Assembly (NCBI RefSeq): GCF_000018405.1
Contig: NC_009943.1
Span: 385,255 to 449,254 of the forward strand
Direction: 5' to 3'
DNA length: 64,000 bases
DNA from: Desulfosudis oleivorans Hxd3
GTDB taxonomy: Bacteria > Desulfobacterota > Desulfobacteria > Desulfobacterales > Desulfosudaceae
Made by a program: the position numbers and the translations under genes
The notes under the pieces: generated by a model
Told to the model about the DNA's origin: nothing
Database searches by the model: none
Seen by the model: the letters and a program-made list of their open reading frames with translations, nothing else
In this document: piece by piece, positions 10,987-19,239 of the stretch
Layout of the letters: each line of letters starts with the position of its first letter
Position numbering within the stretch: the stretch's first letter is position 1

Positions 10987-11613
10987 ATGGGAAAAATTTT
11001 TGCCGTCGGTGATATTCATGGATGCTATAAGAAGCTTCGCGTACTGATGGACCGGATTCCCATTAATTACAAAGAAGACACCCTGGTCTTTCTGGGAGAT
11101 TATATCGACCGGGGGGACGAATCTTTTGAAGTGGTGGCGTACCTGGCGGAATTGCGGAAAAAGCATCCCGGCATTGTGTTTCTCAAGGGCAACCATGAAG
11201 AGCTGTTTTTCAACTATCTTTCCGGCGAGGACGAGGTCAGTTTTCTGTTTAACGGCGGCGAACAGACACTGAAAGGCTACATGAGCCCAGACGGCGACAT
11301 CTCGGTGCCCAAGGAACACCTGAATTTTTTTAACGCCCTGCAGCTCTACTACGAAACCGATGACTATATTTTTGTCCATGCCGGACTCAAGGACGGTGTG
11401 CCCCTGGAGCAGCAGAAACCCGAAGATTTACTGTGGATTCGAAAGCCGTTTATTGAATCTTCTTATGATTTTGGAAAAATAGTGATTTTCGGCCATACGC
11501 CTTATCCCGAGGTGGTGGTCAAGGATAATAAGATCGGCGTGGACACCGGTGCGGTGTACGGATACAAGCTCACCTGCATCGAACTGCCGGCAAGAAAATT
11601 TTACGAAGCATAA
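10987..11613 (+). CDS. PPP-type serine/threonine protein phosphatase (calcineurin-like)
   Basis: A 208-residue metallophosphoesterase. All core motifs of the PPP/bis(5'-nucleosyl)tetraphosphatase class are present: GDIHGC at residues 7-12, GDYIDRG near 37-43, GNHEE near 68-72, and the late GHTPYPE near 169. These residues bind two metal ions and activate water. Members dephosphorylate proteins or hydrolyse Ap4A, and sequence alone does not separate the two here. It lies 130 bp after feoB and 21 bp before a secreted SH3 protein. AGG is directly adjacent to the ATG, so the ribosome site is poor. Confidence 0.88.
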   Translation: MGKIFAVGDIHGCYKKLRVLMDRIPINYKEDTLVFLGDYIDRGDESFEVVAYLAELRKKHPGIVFLKGNHEELFFNYLSGEDEVSFLFNGGEQTLKGYMSPDGDISVPKEHLNFFNALQLYYETDDYIFVHAGLKDGVPLEQQKPEDLLWIRKPFIESSYDFGKIVIFGHTPYPEVVVKDNKIGVDTGAVYGYKLTCIELPARKFYEA

Positions 11614-11634
11614 ATTCGGCAACTGGAGAGATAT

Positions 11635-12084
11635 ATGACAAACCTTCGGCTTTTTCAGTCCTTCTGCATGGTTTTTATCTGCGCGCTGCTGGTCGCGGCC
11701 CCGGCCTTCTCGCAGGAACGGCTTTCGGTGACGGCCACCACGGCCAACATTCGGACCGGGCCGGGCACCAGTTATGACAAGGCGTGGCAGGCGGAAAAAA
11801 ATTACCCGGTAGTGGTGGTGGAAAAAAAGGACGGGTGGGTGAAATTCAAGGATTACGAAGGTGATGAAGGATGGATTTATGGCGCGCTGGTGTCCGCCAC
11901 TTCCACGGTGATTGTGAAAAAAACACGGGTCAATGTCCGATCCGGCCCCGGCACAAACCACCCTGTGGTGTTTGAGGCGGAAAAGGGGGTTCCCTTTGAA
12001 GTGATCAAAAACGACGGGGACTGGCTTCAGATAAAACACGCCGACGGCGATACCGGATGGATATACCGGCCCCTGGTCTGGTAA
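11635..12084 (+). CDS. Secreted protein with two bacterial SH3 domains
   Basis: A 149-residue protein with a signal peptide (MTNLRLFQ then a hydrophobic stretch, cleavage near AFSQE). Two tandem SH3b domains follow, about residues 27-84 and 91-147. Each has the signature TTANIRTGPGTSYD / TRVNVRSGPGTNHP, a central strand and a closing GDxGWIYxxLV. SH3b domains usually bind peptidoglycan or surface peptides, so an envelope role is likely. No catalytic domain is present. GGAGAGATAT precedes the ATG. Follows the phosphatase closely enough to be co-transcribed. Confidence 0.85.
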   Translation: MTNLRLFQSFCMVFICALLVAAPAFSQERLSVTATTANIRTGPGTSYDKAWQAEKNYPVVVVEKKDGWVKFKDYEGDEGWIYGALVSATSTVIVKKTRVNVRSGPGTNHPVVFEAEKGVPFEVIKNDGDWLQIKHADGDTGWIYRPLVW

Positions 12085-12099
12085 GCGCCCGGGTTGTTT

Positions 12100-12129
12100 G
12101 TCGAAATCGCTATCGGGATCGAAATCGAA
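12100..12129 (+). repeat. ATCGNN hexamer array (family A), plus orientation, single
   Basis: Five hexamers: GTCGAA, ATCGCT, ATCGGG, ATCGAA, ATCGAA. Flanks GGGTTGTTT on the left and TTGTCTTTA on the right are the same as those of the array at 81-122, pointing to a common ancestor element. It occupies the gap between two convergent genes. Confidence 0.85.
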
Positions 12130-12205
12130 TTGTCTTTACGGTATTGATCTCAAAGCGTATTTTCCTGTAAACCGGAGATAAATCTTTTTTAACACCAGCC
12201 GTCCG

Positions 12206-13729
12206 TCACCAGCCCCGCTTTTCAGCCACCACGTAAATCGCGGCCCTTCCGGCCACCGGGCATACGGTTTCACAGATGCCGCAGCCCACGCATAACGCTT
12301 CGACCACATAAGGCCGCTTGAGCGTCACGGTGTTCCCGCCGGTGTCAACGGCCTGAACCGTCTCAAACCGGATGGCCTTGTCGTGGGTGGGGCAGTGCTC
12401 CTCGCACACGATACAGGGCACGGACCGGGCAAAGGGGAGGCACCGGTTTTTGTCGATCACGGCTCGGCCCATGACAAAGGCGTGTTTTTCGTCAAGGGTC
12501 AGCCGGGAAATGGCCCCGGTGGGGCAGACCTGGCCGCACAGGGTGCAGTTGAACTCGCAGTATCCAAGGCGGGGCAACAGTTTCGGGGTAAACATCGCCT
12601 CAACCCCCTGCTCCAGAAAAACCGGCTGCAACGCGTTTTGAATGCACACCTTCATACACTCCCCGCAACGGACACAGGTTTTCAAAAAATCTTCTTCGAC
12701 CAGGGCCCCGGGGGGACGGATCACCCGTTGCAGCGGGGCCGATGCGGCGGCATCAATTCTGGATAAAAAGGGAAGGGCCAGGCCGGCCAGGCCGGCGGCC
12801 AGTAAGTGGCGGCGGCCCAGGTCCGGACCGGTTTTATTGACGGGCCGGGAAAACCGGAAGGTCGTTATGGTTCTCGGGCAGAAATCCAGGCAGTCCATGC
12901 AGAGGCTGCACTCTTCGGCCATCATTTCCCTGTTTTCGGTAAAGGCATCCATCCGGCACTGCTGACGGCAGGCATCACACCCCTTGCAGGAAGAAAGGGG
13001 GATTCGGCGAAAAAAAGAAAACCGGGACACCAGGGCCAGCATGGCGCCCAGGGGACACAGGGTGCGGCACCAGAACCGCCGGCCCAGCAGCTCCATGGCA
13101 AAAATGGCGGCCAGCATGAAAAAGGTGAAAAACGGCAGCAGGAACCGGGACTGCTTGTACGGCAGAATAAAATCCCTGAAAACATCGTAGACCGCTTCGC
13201 TGGATGGAACAGCCCAGGAGGGGCCGTGAAAATAGACGGCGTCAAAACCGGCCGCGACCATGGCGTTGAGCATGGGGTCCACGGCAATGGTCAGGCCCCG
13301 CACCAGCAGGGCAAAGGGGTCCACAAACCCCACCCACTGCACGCCAAAGGCCGCGGACACCAGGACCGCTGTCAGCACCATGTACTTGGCGGCCCGCCAG
13401 CGCAGGGGCGTCCGCCGGACCGGTTGAATGACCTTGCCCCCGGCATCGATCAGGGTACCCAGGGGACAGATCCAGCCGCAGAAAACCCGGCCGAACACCA
13501 GGGTCAGGCCGATCACCGCCAGGGAGGGCAGCAGCAGAAAGATAAAGGCCCGACCGGCCAGCATCACCGAGGCCGCCACCAGCGGGTCCCAGCGAAAAAA
13601 GATGTTGACCGCATAGGGAATGGTGTCCGCGCCGGAGTAATCCGTAAGCCGGAACAGGGCCAGGAACAGGGCCAGAAACAGCAGCTGGCATGCCTGGCGC
13701 AATCGTTTGAAAAGGCGGTTCTGGTTCAC
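12206..13729 (-). CDS. NapH-NapG-like polyferredoxin fusion (membrane quinol/ferredoxin electron carrier)
   Basis: A 507-residue protein. The N-terminal 300 residues are a NapH-like membrane domain with several transmembrane helices, GWICPLGT and RTLCPLGA motifs, then two 4Fe-4S sets (CKGCDACRQQC, CSLCMDCLDFC). Near residue 303 a twin-arginine-like segment GRRHLLAAGLAGLALPF begins a second half resembling MauM/NapG. This half has CVRCGECMKVC, CEFNCTLCGQVC, CIVCEEHC and CVGCGICETVC. It predicts at least six iron-sulfur clusters moving electrons between the quinone pool and a periplasmic or membrane acceptor. The frame is open from 13849; GTG at 13729 after AGGACAACCCC is the better start. It follows a DUF362 gene on the same strand. 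Partner unknown. Confidence 0.85.
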   Translation of the reverse strand: MNQNRLFKRLRQACQLLFLALFLALFRLTDYSGADTIPYAVNIFFRWDPLVAASVMLAGRAFIFLLLPSLAVIGLTLVFGRVFCGWICPLGTLIDAGGKVIQPVRRTPLRWRAAKYMVLTAVLVSAAFGVQWVGFVDPFALLVRGLTIAVDPMLNAMVAAGFDAVYFHGPSWAVPSSEAVYDVFRDFILPYKQSRFLLPFFTFFMLAAIFAMELLGRRFWCRTLCPLGAMLALVSRFSFFRRIPLSSCKGCDACRQQCRMDAFTENREMMAEECSLCMDCLDFCPRTITTFRFSRPVNKTGPDLGRRHLLAAGLAGLALPFLSRIDAAASAPLQRVIRPPGALVEEDFLKTCVRCGECMKVCIQNALQPVFLEQGVEAMFTPKLLPRLGYCEFNCTLCGQVCPTGAISRLTLDEKHAFVMGRAVIDKNRCLPFARSVPCIVCEEHCPTHDKAIRFETVQAVDTGGNTVTLKRPYVVEALCVGCGICETVCPVAGRAAIYVVAEKRGW

Positions 13730-13808
13730 GGGGTTGTCCTGTTTTTTTTCATCTTCAATTCGGGTGGCACGAAGGGTCCAAGGATCCAAGGGGTCGAGGA
13801 GCCGTCCT

Positions 13809-14723
13809 CTAAACTTCAATGATCCGACATTTATCCATGTCCATCTCACCCAGACCCATCTTGTAGGCCGCTACTGTTGGGGCCACGGCGTCCGGCGCCA
13901 GGTCGAACAGGGTCGTGCCATAGGCGTCGGCGGCCACCGGATCGGTGGAAACAAAAACCGTGTGGCGAATGCTCACATCTTCCAGGCTGCCGCCCTGGGG
14001 CCCGTTTTTTGTCAGAATGCGGGTGGCATCCACAACGGTCAGGTCCGGCCGCAGCACCGAGTTCAGGTCGGCCAGGTTCTGGTCGATTCGGTGGTGAATC
14101 TGGCCCCGGCTGCCGCCGATGATGCCCATGATGTTTTTCAGGCCCAGGGTGACGCCGGTCAGGCCGTGGTGCTTGGCAACCGGTACATTGATATAACAGT
14201 CCGCCGCCAGCGCCTCTTTATAGAAGGGCCACTCGGTGAGTGCCTTGCCCCGGGCAATGGTCACCGGCACAAACCGGCGGTCATCAATAAATTCGCATCT
14301 TACCCGGCGATCGCCCATGGCGTCCAGCACCGGTTTGATGCCGCTGTTCTGGTAGCAGCGCCGCTCCTCGTTGCAGGTGCGGTCAAACACCGACACCGAC
14401 GCGGCACCGGCGCCAAGGGCCAGTTCCACCAGGGTCCGGACCACCAGGGGATGGGTGTTGGCCCCCTGTTCAGGGGTCCGGTCCCATCCGATGTTGGGCT
14501 TGATCACCACCCGGTGGCCTTTTTTCACAAACCGCTCCATGCCCCCGGCCTGGCGGATCACGGCCTTTACCAGGGCCGGATAATCCTGGCCCCGGCCCAC
14601 CACGATTTCCGGCTTTTCCGATGGCAGGGCCAGGGCCTCGGCCGGAAGGCGAAACACCGGCGCCGTGGCCACCATCCCGGCATACCACAGGGCCAGGTGC
14701 TTTAAAAACTGACGTCGATCCAT
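13809..14723 (-). CDS. DUF362 domain protein with twin-arginine-type signal
   Basis: A 304-residue protein whose N-terminus MDRRQFLKHLALWYAGM resembles a twin-arginine export signal (RRQFLK). The rest is a DUF362 domain: VVIKPNIGWDR near 75, a conserved VPVAKHHGLTGVTLGLKNIMG near 180-200, and STDPVAADAYG near 265. DUF362 proteins often occur with ferredoxins, and a large polyferredoxin is the next gene, so an electron-transfer partnership is likely. The reaction is unknown. AAAGGAG precedes the ATG. It begins 29 bp after the DUF1365-cyclopropane synthase gene and could belong to the same transcript. Confidence 0.85.
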   Translation of the reverse strand: MDRRQFLKHLALWYAGMVATAPVFRLPAEALALPSEKPEIVVGRGQDYPALVKAVIRQAGGMERFVKKGHRVVIKPNIGWDRTPEQGANTHPLVVRTLVELALGAGAASVSVFDRTCNEERRCYQNSGIKPVLDAMGDRRVRCEFIDDRRFVPVTIARGKALTEWPFYKEALAADCYINVPVAKHHGLTGVTLGLKNIMGIIGGSRGQIHHRIDQNLADLNSVLRPDLTVVDATRILTKNGPQGGSLEDVSIRHTVFVSTDPVAADAYGTTLFDLAPDAVAPTVAAYKMGLGEMDMDKCRIIEV

Positions 14724-14752
14724 CGCCGCTCCTTTTTCAGAACCGTTCCTGT

Positions 14753-16723
14753 TTATGGGGCCGGTTTTTCCAGAACCATATGTATATTGTCAATAATACC
14801 GGCTGAAAACCCGGCCTCACAGGAGGCAAAATAGTACTCCCACATGCGAAACGCCCGGTCGTCAAACCCCAGCTTTTCGATTTGCGCCCGCCGGGCCAGC
14901 AGGTTGTTCCGCCACGCGGCCAGCGTGGGCACGTAATGGGAGCCGAGGGCCGTCACTTCGGCCACCTGCAGGGATGTCCAGCGATTGATGGTCTCTTCCA
15001 GAATTTCCCGGGAAGGCAGCATGCCGCCGGGGAAAATGTACTTCTGTATCCAGTCCGCCCGCCGGCGATAGGCATGGTAACGCTTATGGGGAATGGTGAT
15101 CACCTGAACCACCATTCGGCCACCGGGTTTCAGCAGGGACGCGCAGATGGAAAAATAGTCCCTGTAATATTCGTGGCCCACCGCCTCCAGCATCTCAATG
15201 GAAACAATTTTGTCAAAGCGGCCCCGCAGGTGCCGATAGTCCTGCTGCAGCACCTCAATGCGGTCTTCCATTTCCAGCCGGGAAACCATTCGTGTCACAT
15301 AGTCATGCTGTTCCTGGGAGATAGTGGTGGTGGTGAGGGCGCACCCGGTTTGCCGCACCGCCTCAACGGCAAAACCGCCCCACCCCGTGCCGATCTCCAG
15401 CACGTGGTCGGTGGCCTGAATGCCGGCTTTTTCACAGATACGCGCAATTTTGTTCAGCTGGGACTGATGCAGATCATCTGTCGGGCGTTCAAATAGGCCG
15501 CAGGAATAGGTCATCGTAGGGTCCAGGACCAGGCTGAAAAACGCGTTGCTGGTGTCATAGTGGGCCCCGATGTTTTGCCGGGCACCGGGCACCGTGTTGG
15601 CCCGCCGGCGGTGCCGGGCAAAGTCGATGATCCTGGTAAAAGCGGGCAGGACGCTGGTCCGCTGGTCCAGGGCCTCGATGTTGCAGGCCAGGACTTTTAT
15701 GGCGCCGGCCAGGTCCGGGCTTGACCAGTCCCCGGCCATGTAGGCTTCGCCCAGGCCAATGTCGGCACTGAAAAACAACTTTTTAAAAAACGCGTGATGG
15801 TGTACTTCAATGACGCCTTCCTGCTGTTTTCCGAGCCGGCCATGAACCTGCCGGCGGCCGTCCGGCAGCACCAGGGTGAGGCTGCCCTGCCGCAGCGTGG
15901 ACAACACGCCCCCCACCGCTGACCGGTATATTCTCTGAAGAACGGGCGACGGGGCTTTTTCCATGGTTCGCGGGTCCATGGGCGCCGGCTTGCTGTTAAT
16001 GGGGAGCCCTTTTTTGTAATGAAGAATGATCGCCTGATAGAAAATGCGGGGAATGGACATGACCGCCTGGATCGGACGGCGGACCACTGTCATGGCCAGG
16101 GTCCGGCGGGTCAGCGGCAGGCAGTGCCCCTTCAGCCGGGTTTTCAGCTGGGGCCGGCCCTCCCGGTAATAATTGATGCGGATATCCATTGTTTCGCCGA
16201 TGGGGGAAAAGAAAAACTCATATTCCCCCTGCCGCGGGAAAAAAGGAGAAACATGAAACCGCTTGGTGGTCCGAAAGGACGCCGCCCAGCCCTCAGGGGC
16301 GGGGAGGTGGTCCTTGAGCACATAGATATGGCGCTCGCCAAAGGTGTTGTTCACTTCCGCCACGATGCAGGCAACAGCGTCGTCCGCCCCCAGGCAGTAA
16401 TAAAAGCTCACCGGGTTGAAAACATAACCGGCATACCGGGCCGCGGTGACCAGGTAAACGGTGTGAACCGTTTCGCGCAGCCCCTCCTGTTCAAGCAGCC
16501 GAAAGAGCTTGTCTTTGATGGTGCCCGCCGCGTCGGAAAGGTAGTCCCTGTCGTGGATCGATACCAGCGCTTTCCGGTTGTATCCGAAAAGCGGCACCTC
16601 CCGGTCCAGGGCGGCCAGCTCTTCAAGATCGATCACATAGATGTAAAGCGGATAGTGGAACTCATGGGCAACCGGTTCGTAGCGCCTGTGGTAAAGGTCT
16701 ACGCAAAAGATTTTTGAGTTCAT
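14753..16723 (-). CDS. DUF1365 - cyclopropane-fatty-acyl-phospholipid synthase fusion
   Basis: A 656-residue protein joining two domains that are normally separate neighbouring genes. Residues 1 to about 245 are DUF1365 (HEFHYPLYIYVIDLEEL, FNPVSFYYCLG, FHVSPFFP). From about 260 it is an SAM-dependent CFA-synthase type methyltransferase: HYDTSNAFFSLVLDPTMTYSCG, the SAM loop LEIGTGWGGFA near 440, then FDKIVSIEMLEAVGHEY. CFA enzymes methylate unsaturated acyl chains of membrane phospholipids. DUF1365 genes accompany them in lipid-modification clusters, including those for methylated or furan fatty acids. Its ATG overlaps the stop of the FAD oxidoreductase gene (ATGA), implying coupled translation. 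The product lipid cannot be told from sequence. Confidence 0.93.
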   Translation of the reverse strand: MNSKIFCVDLYHRRYEPVAHEFHYPLYIYVIDLEELAALDREVPLFGYNRKALVSIHDRDYLSDAAGTIKDKLFRLLEQEGLRETVHTVYLVTAARYAGYVFNPVSFYYCLGADDAVACIVAEVNNTFGERHIYVLKDHLPAPEGWAASFRTTKRFHVSPFFPRQGEYEFFFSPIGETMDIRINYYREGRPQLKTRLKGHCLPLTRRTLAMTVVRRPIQAVMSIPRIFYQAIILHYKKGLPINSKPAPMDPRTMEKAPSPVLQRIYRSAVGGVLSTLRQGSLTLVLPDGRRQVHGRLGKQQEGVIEVHHHAFFKKLFFSADIGLGEAYMAGDWSSPDLAGAIKVLACNIEALDQRTSVLPAFTRIIDFARHRRRANTVPGARQNIGAHYDTSNAFFSLVLDPTMTYSCGLFERPTDDLHQSQLNKIARICEKAGIQATDHVLEIGTGWGGFAVEAVRQTGCALTTTTISQEQHDYVTRMVSRLEMEDRIEVLQQDYRHLRGRFDKIVSIEMLEAVGHEYYRDYFSICASLLKPGGRMVVQVITIPHKRYHAYRRRADWIQKYIFPGGMLPSREILEETINRWTSLQVAEVTALGSHYVPTLAAWRNNLLARRAQIEKLGFDDRAFRMWEYYFASCEAGFSAGIIDNIHMVLEKPAP

Positions 16724-17991
16724 AGCTCGACTCCGAGGTGGCGGGCCACGGTTACCGCGGCCCGGGTCCCATCCTCATGAAACCCGTAACCGCAGTAACT
16801 GCCGCAGAAATAGGTGTTACGCTCAGGCCGTATCAACGGCAGGTGTTTCTGGGACACAAGGGCCGCGGTATCATAGATGGGGTGTTCGTAAAGGACCTGG
16901 TAGGTGATGGCCTCCGGTTTTATGGGCCAGGGCGCGTTAAGGGTCACAAAAAAGTCTCTCCCGCCGGGCAGGCCCTGGAGCATGTTCATGTAATAGGTGA
17001 GGGCCACCCGGGATGCCGGAGTTCCGTCGTCCATGTAGTTCCAGGCGGCCCAGGCCCTGACCGACGGCGGCATGAGGGAGCGGTCGCCATGCAGCACGGT
17101 GGTGTTCCGGGAATAGGTCCAGGCCCCCAGCACCGTCTTTTCCGTCTCATCCGGGTCTTCGAGCATGGCCAACGCCTGATCGGCATGGGACGCGATGATC
17201 GCCGCGTCAAAAACAGCCGGCGGTCCGTCCGTCGTGGTGACCATAACGCCTTCGGCGGTCCGGGCCACGTTCAGAACAGAAGCGTTGAGCCGCACCTGGC
17301 CGGTAAAAACTTTTTCAAACGCGCGTACATACTGCACGGAACCATTGCAAATGGTTTTCCACTGGGGGTGGTCGGTGGCACTGAGCAGCCCATGGTTGTC
17401 GTAAAACCGAAAAAAGGACTCACAGGGAAACCGGTTGATATGACCGGCCGGAGAGGACCAGATGGCCCCGGCCATGGGCAGCAGGTAGTAGTCCTGAAAG
17501 GCCGGAGAATAACGGTTGACCGAAAGGTAGTCACCCAGGGTCATGTCCCCCAGCCTGCCGCCGTAAAGATCGCGCCGGGCCTGCCGGTTGAACCGGAGGA
17601 TCTCTCCAACCATGCGCCAGTACCAGGGCCGGAAAAGGTTTTTCCGGTCGGCAAAAAGCCCCCCCGGAACACGGCTGCAGAACTGCACGTCCTTTGCCCT
17701 GTTGTAATAGCCGAAGGACATGGGCGCATCGGCCGCCGCTACCTTCAGTTGCTTCAAAAAGGTGGTAAAGTGGGGATAGGTCCGGTCGTTGAAAACGATA
17801 AACCCCGTGTCCACCGGCACCTGGCTGCCCGATCCGTCCGCCACCAGCTGCGTGTTGGTGTGGCCACCGAGGTAGTCATTTTTTTCAAACAGGGTGACCT
17901 TGTATTTTCTGTCCATCAGGTAGGCGGCCACAATGCCGGTGACCCCGCCGCCGATGACGGCCACTGTCTTAATGTCCTTTTCCGTCTGCAT
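16720..17991 (-). CDS. FAD/NAD(P)-binding oxidoreductase (amine-oxidase / phytoene-desaturase fold)
   Basis: A 423-residue flavoprotein. The dinucleotide loop VAVIGGGVTGIVAAY lies at residues 9-23, followed by FEKNDYLGGHT. A middle VPVDTGFIVFNDRTYPH and a closing segment NTYFCGSYCGYGFHEDG complete the fold. The family normally sits beside DUF1365 and CFA-synthase genes and is thought to dehydrogenate or otherwise oxidise acyl chains of membrane lipids. The ATG at 18027 is in frame, but CAGGAG eight bases before the ATG at 17991 makes that start more likely; with it the gene does not overlap the DUF2177 gene upstream. Its stop overlaps the start of the CFA fusion. Confidence 0.9.
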   Translation of the reverse strand: MQTEKDIKTVAVIGGGVTGIVAAYLMDRKYKVTLFEKNDYLGGHTNTQLVADGSGSQVPVDTGFIVFNDRTYPHFTTFLKQLKVAAADAPMSFGYYNRAKDVQFCSRVPGGLFADRKNLFRPWYWRMVGEILRFNRQARRDLYGGRLGDMTLGDYLSVNRYSPAFQDYYLLPMAGAIWSSPAGHINRFPCESFFRFYDNHGLLSATDHPQWKTICNGSVQYVRAFEKVFTGQVRLNASVLNVARTAEGVMVTTTDGPPAVFDAAIIASHADQALAMLEDPDETEKTVLGAWTYSRNTTVLHGDRSLMPPSVRAWAAWNYMDDGTPASRVALTYYMNMLQGLPGGRDFFVTLNAPWPIKPEAITYQVLYEHPIYDTAALVSQKHLPLIRPERNTYFCGSYCGYGFHEDGTRAAVTVARHLGVEL

Positions 17992-18011
17992 AAATGGGCT
18001 CCTGTTCTTTT

Positions 18012-18422
18012 TTACGGTGACAGCCATTTTGCCAGGGCAAAACCGATAGCGGTCACGCAGGTGCTGAGCACCGCGCCCCAGACCATGTCAATCAGGGTGA
18101 TGGCCAGGGGCCACTGTTTTATGGTGGCCAGGTTGGTCAGGTCATAGGTGGCGTAGCAGAGCACGCCGAACAGGCATCCTGAAACCAGGGTTTTTGCCAG
18201 GGCCTTGGTTTCAATTCCCGGCAGCACGGCAAAAAAGAAGAGGCCGAACACAAAAACCAGGTAAAATACGATGGCCGCTCCCCAGTTGACCTGGGGGGCC
18301 ATCAGGTACCCCAGGTGCTTTCGATACATGCTTCTGGCAACAACGCCCAGCCAGACAAGGTCGATCACCAGAAAGCCTGCCAGCATGCCGACGTACACCA
18401 TTGACAGTTTTATTACCGACAT
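18012..18422 (-). CDS. DUF2177 family membrane protein
   Basis: A 136-residue protein with four predicted transmembrane segments: MLAGFLVIDLVWLGVVA, then AAIVFYLVFVFGLFFFA, then TLVSGCLFGVLCYATYDLTNLA, then LIDMVWGAVLSTCVTAIGFA. The YDLTNLATIKQWP motif is typical of DUF2177. Function is unknown; homologues travel with CFA synthase, DUF1365 and FAD oxidoreductase genes, as here. AAGGAGG precedes the ATG. Confidence 0.88.
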   Translation of the reverse strand: MSVIKLSMVYVGMLAGFLVIDLVWLGVVARSMYRKHLGYLMAPQVNWGAAIVFYLVFVFGLFFFAVLPGIETKALAKTLVSGCLFGVLCYATYDLTNLATIKQWPLAITLIDMVWGAVLSTCVTAIGFALAKWLSP

Positions 18423-18435
18423 GGATGCCTCCTTT

Positions 18436-19224
18436 TTATTTTTTAGGAAACCATAAAATAAACGAACTGGTTTTTCGAACGTATTCCTGGTAGTCGGGGT
18501 TGTCCTTGAAAATGGTCTGTTCCATCAGGGTCACGCCGGTCAGCCGCAGCAGGGTAAAGGTGATCAGGGCCGGGCTGATGATGGTCCAGGCACCCCAGGG
18601 CACGGACAGCACCACCACAAACAGGCCCCACCAGATCAACGATTCGCCGAAGTAGTTGGGGTGCCGGCTGTATTTCCATAAATACCGGTTCATGATCTTT
18701 CCCCGGTTGGCCGGGTCAGCCAGGAACCTGGCCAACTGCCAGTCCGCGGCTGATTCGATGAGAATGCCGGCGGTCCATATGGCAACGCCCAGGCAGTCCG
18801 TCCAGGTCAGTGCGGCCGGGGTGGCGGCCACCTGGCCGTATTGAACCCCCAGGGCGATGGTCCATTGGAACAATGCCTGCACCAGGAACACCTTGTACAG
18901 GCTCACCCACCAGAAGCTGTTCCCGTGCTGCGCCCGCCACGCCGCATACCGCGGGTCCTCGCCTTTGCCCCGGTTTCGCACCGACAGGTGAATAAACAGC
19001 CGCAGGCCCCAGATGGTGACCATGGCCACGATCATGGCCTTGCGAAACAGGACCCCGTCCGCGCGGAAAAAGGTCAGCCAGGCGATCAGCACAAAGCCCA
19101 GTCCCCACAGGGAGTCGGCGATGGTGACATTTTTTTTTGCCAGGCTGAAAACCCACCCGGCCCCCATCAGGCCTGTGGCGGCAGCCAGGTTGACCAGGAA
19201 AATATCGACAAAGACATCCATCAT
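18436..19224 (-). CDS. DUF1295 / steroid 5-alpha-reductase-like membrane protein
   Basis: A 262-residue integral membrane protein of the DUF1295 family, related in fold to steroid 5-alpha reductases and isoprenylcysteine methyltransferases. Several hydrophobic helices are followed by the conserved C-terminal block WKYSRHPNYFGESLIWWG near 190-207, the likely NADPH or SAM-binding region, and ending LMEQTIFKDNPDYQEYVRKTSSFI. The family reduces or modifies lipid double bonds in some organisms; here the position between DUF2177 and a transporter in a lipid-modification operon supports a lipid substrate. GAGGAGG before the ATG. Reaction unproven. Confidence 0.88.
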   Translation of the reverse strand: MMDVFVDIFLVNLAAATGLMGAGWVFSLAKKNVTIADSLWGLGFVLIAWLTFFRADGVLFRKAMIVAMVTIWGLRLFIHLSVRNRGKGEDPRYAAWRAQHGNSFWWVSLYKVFLVQALFQWTIALGVQYGQVAATPAALTWTDCLGVAIWTAGILIESAADWQLARFLADPANRGKIMNRYLWKYSRHPNYFGESLIWWGLFVVVLSVPWGAWTIISPALITFTLLRLTGVTLMEQTIFKDNPDYQEYVRKTSSFILWFPKK

Positions 19225-19239
19225 CGCACCTCCTCGTGT

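Noticed and set aside
16738-18147. 469-codon plus-strand frame
   Set aside because: Shadow of the FAD oxidoreductase and DUF2177 genes, which have family motifs and ribosome sites on the minus strand.
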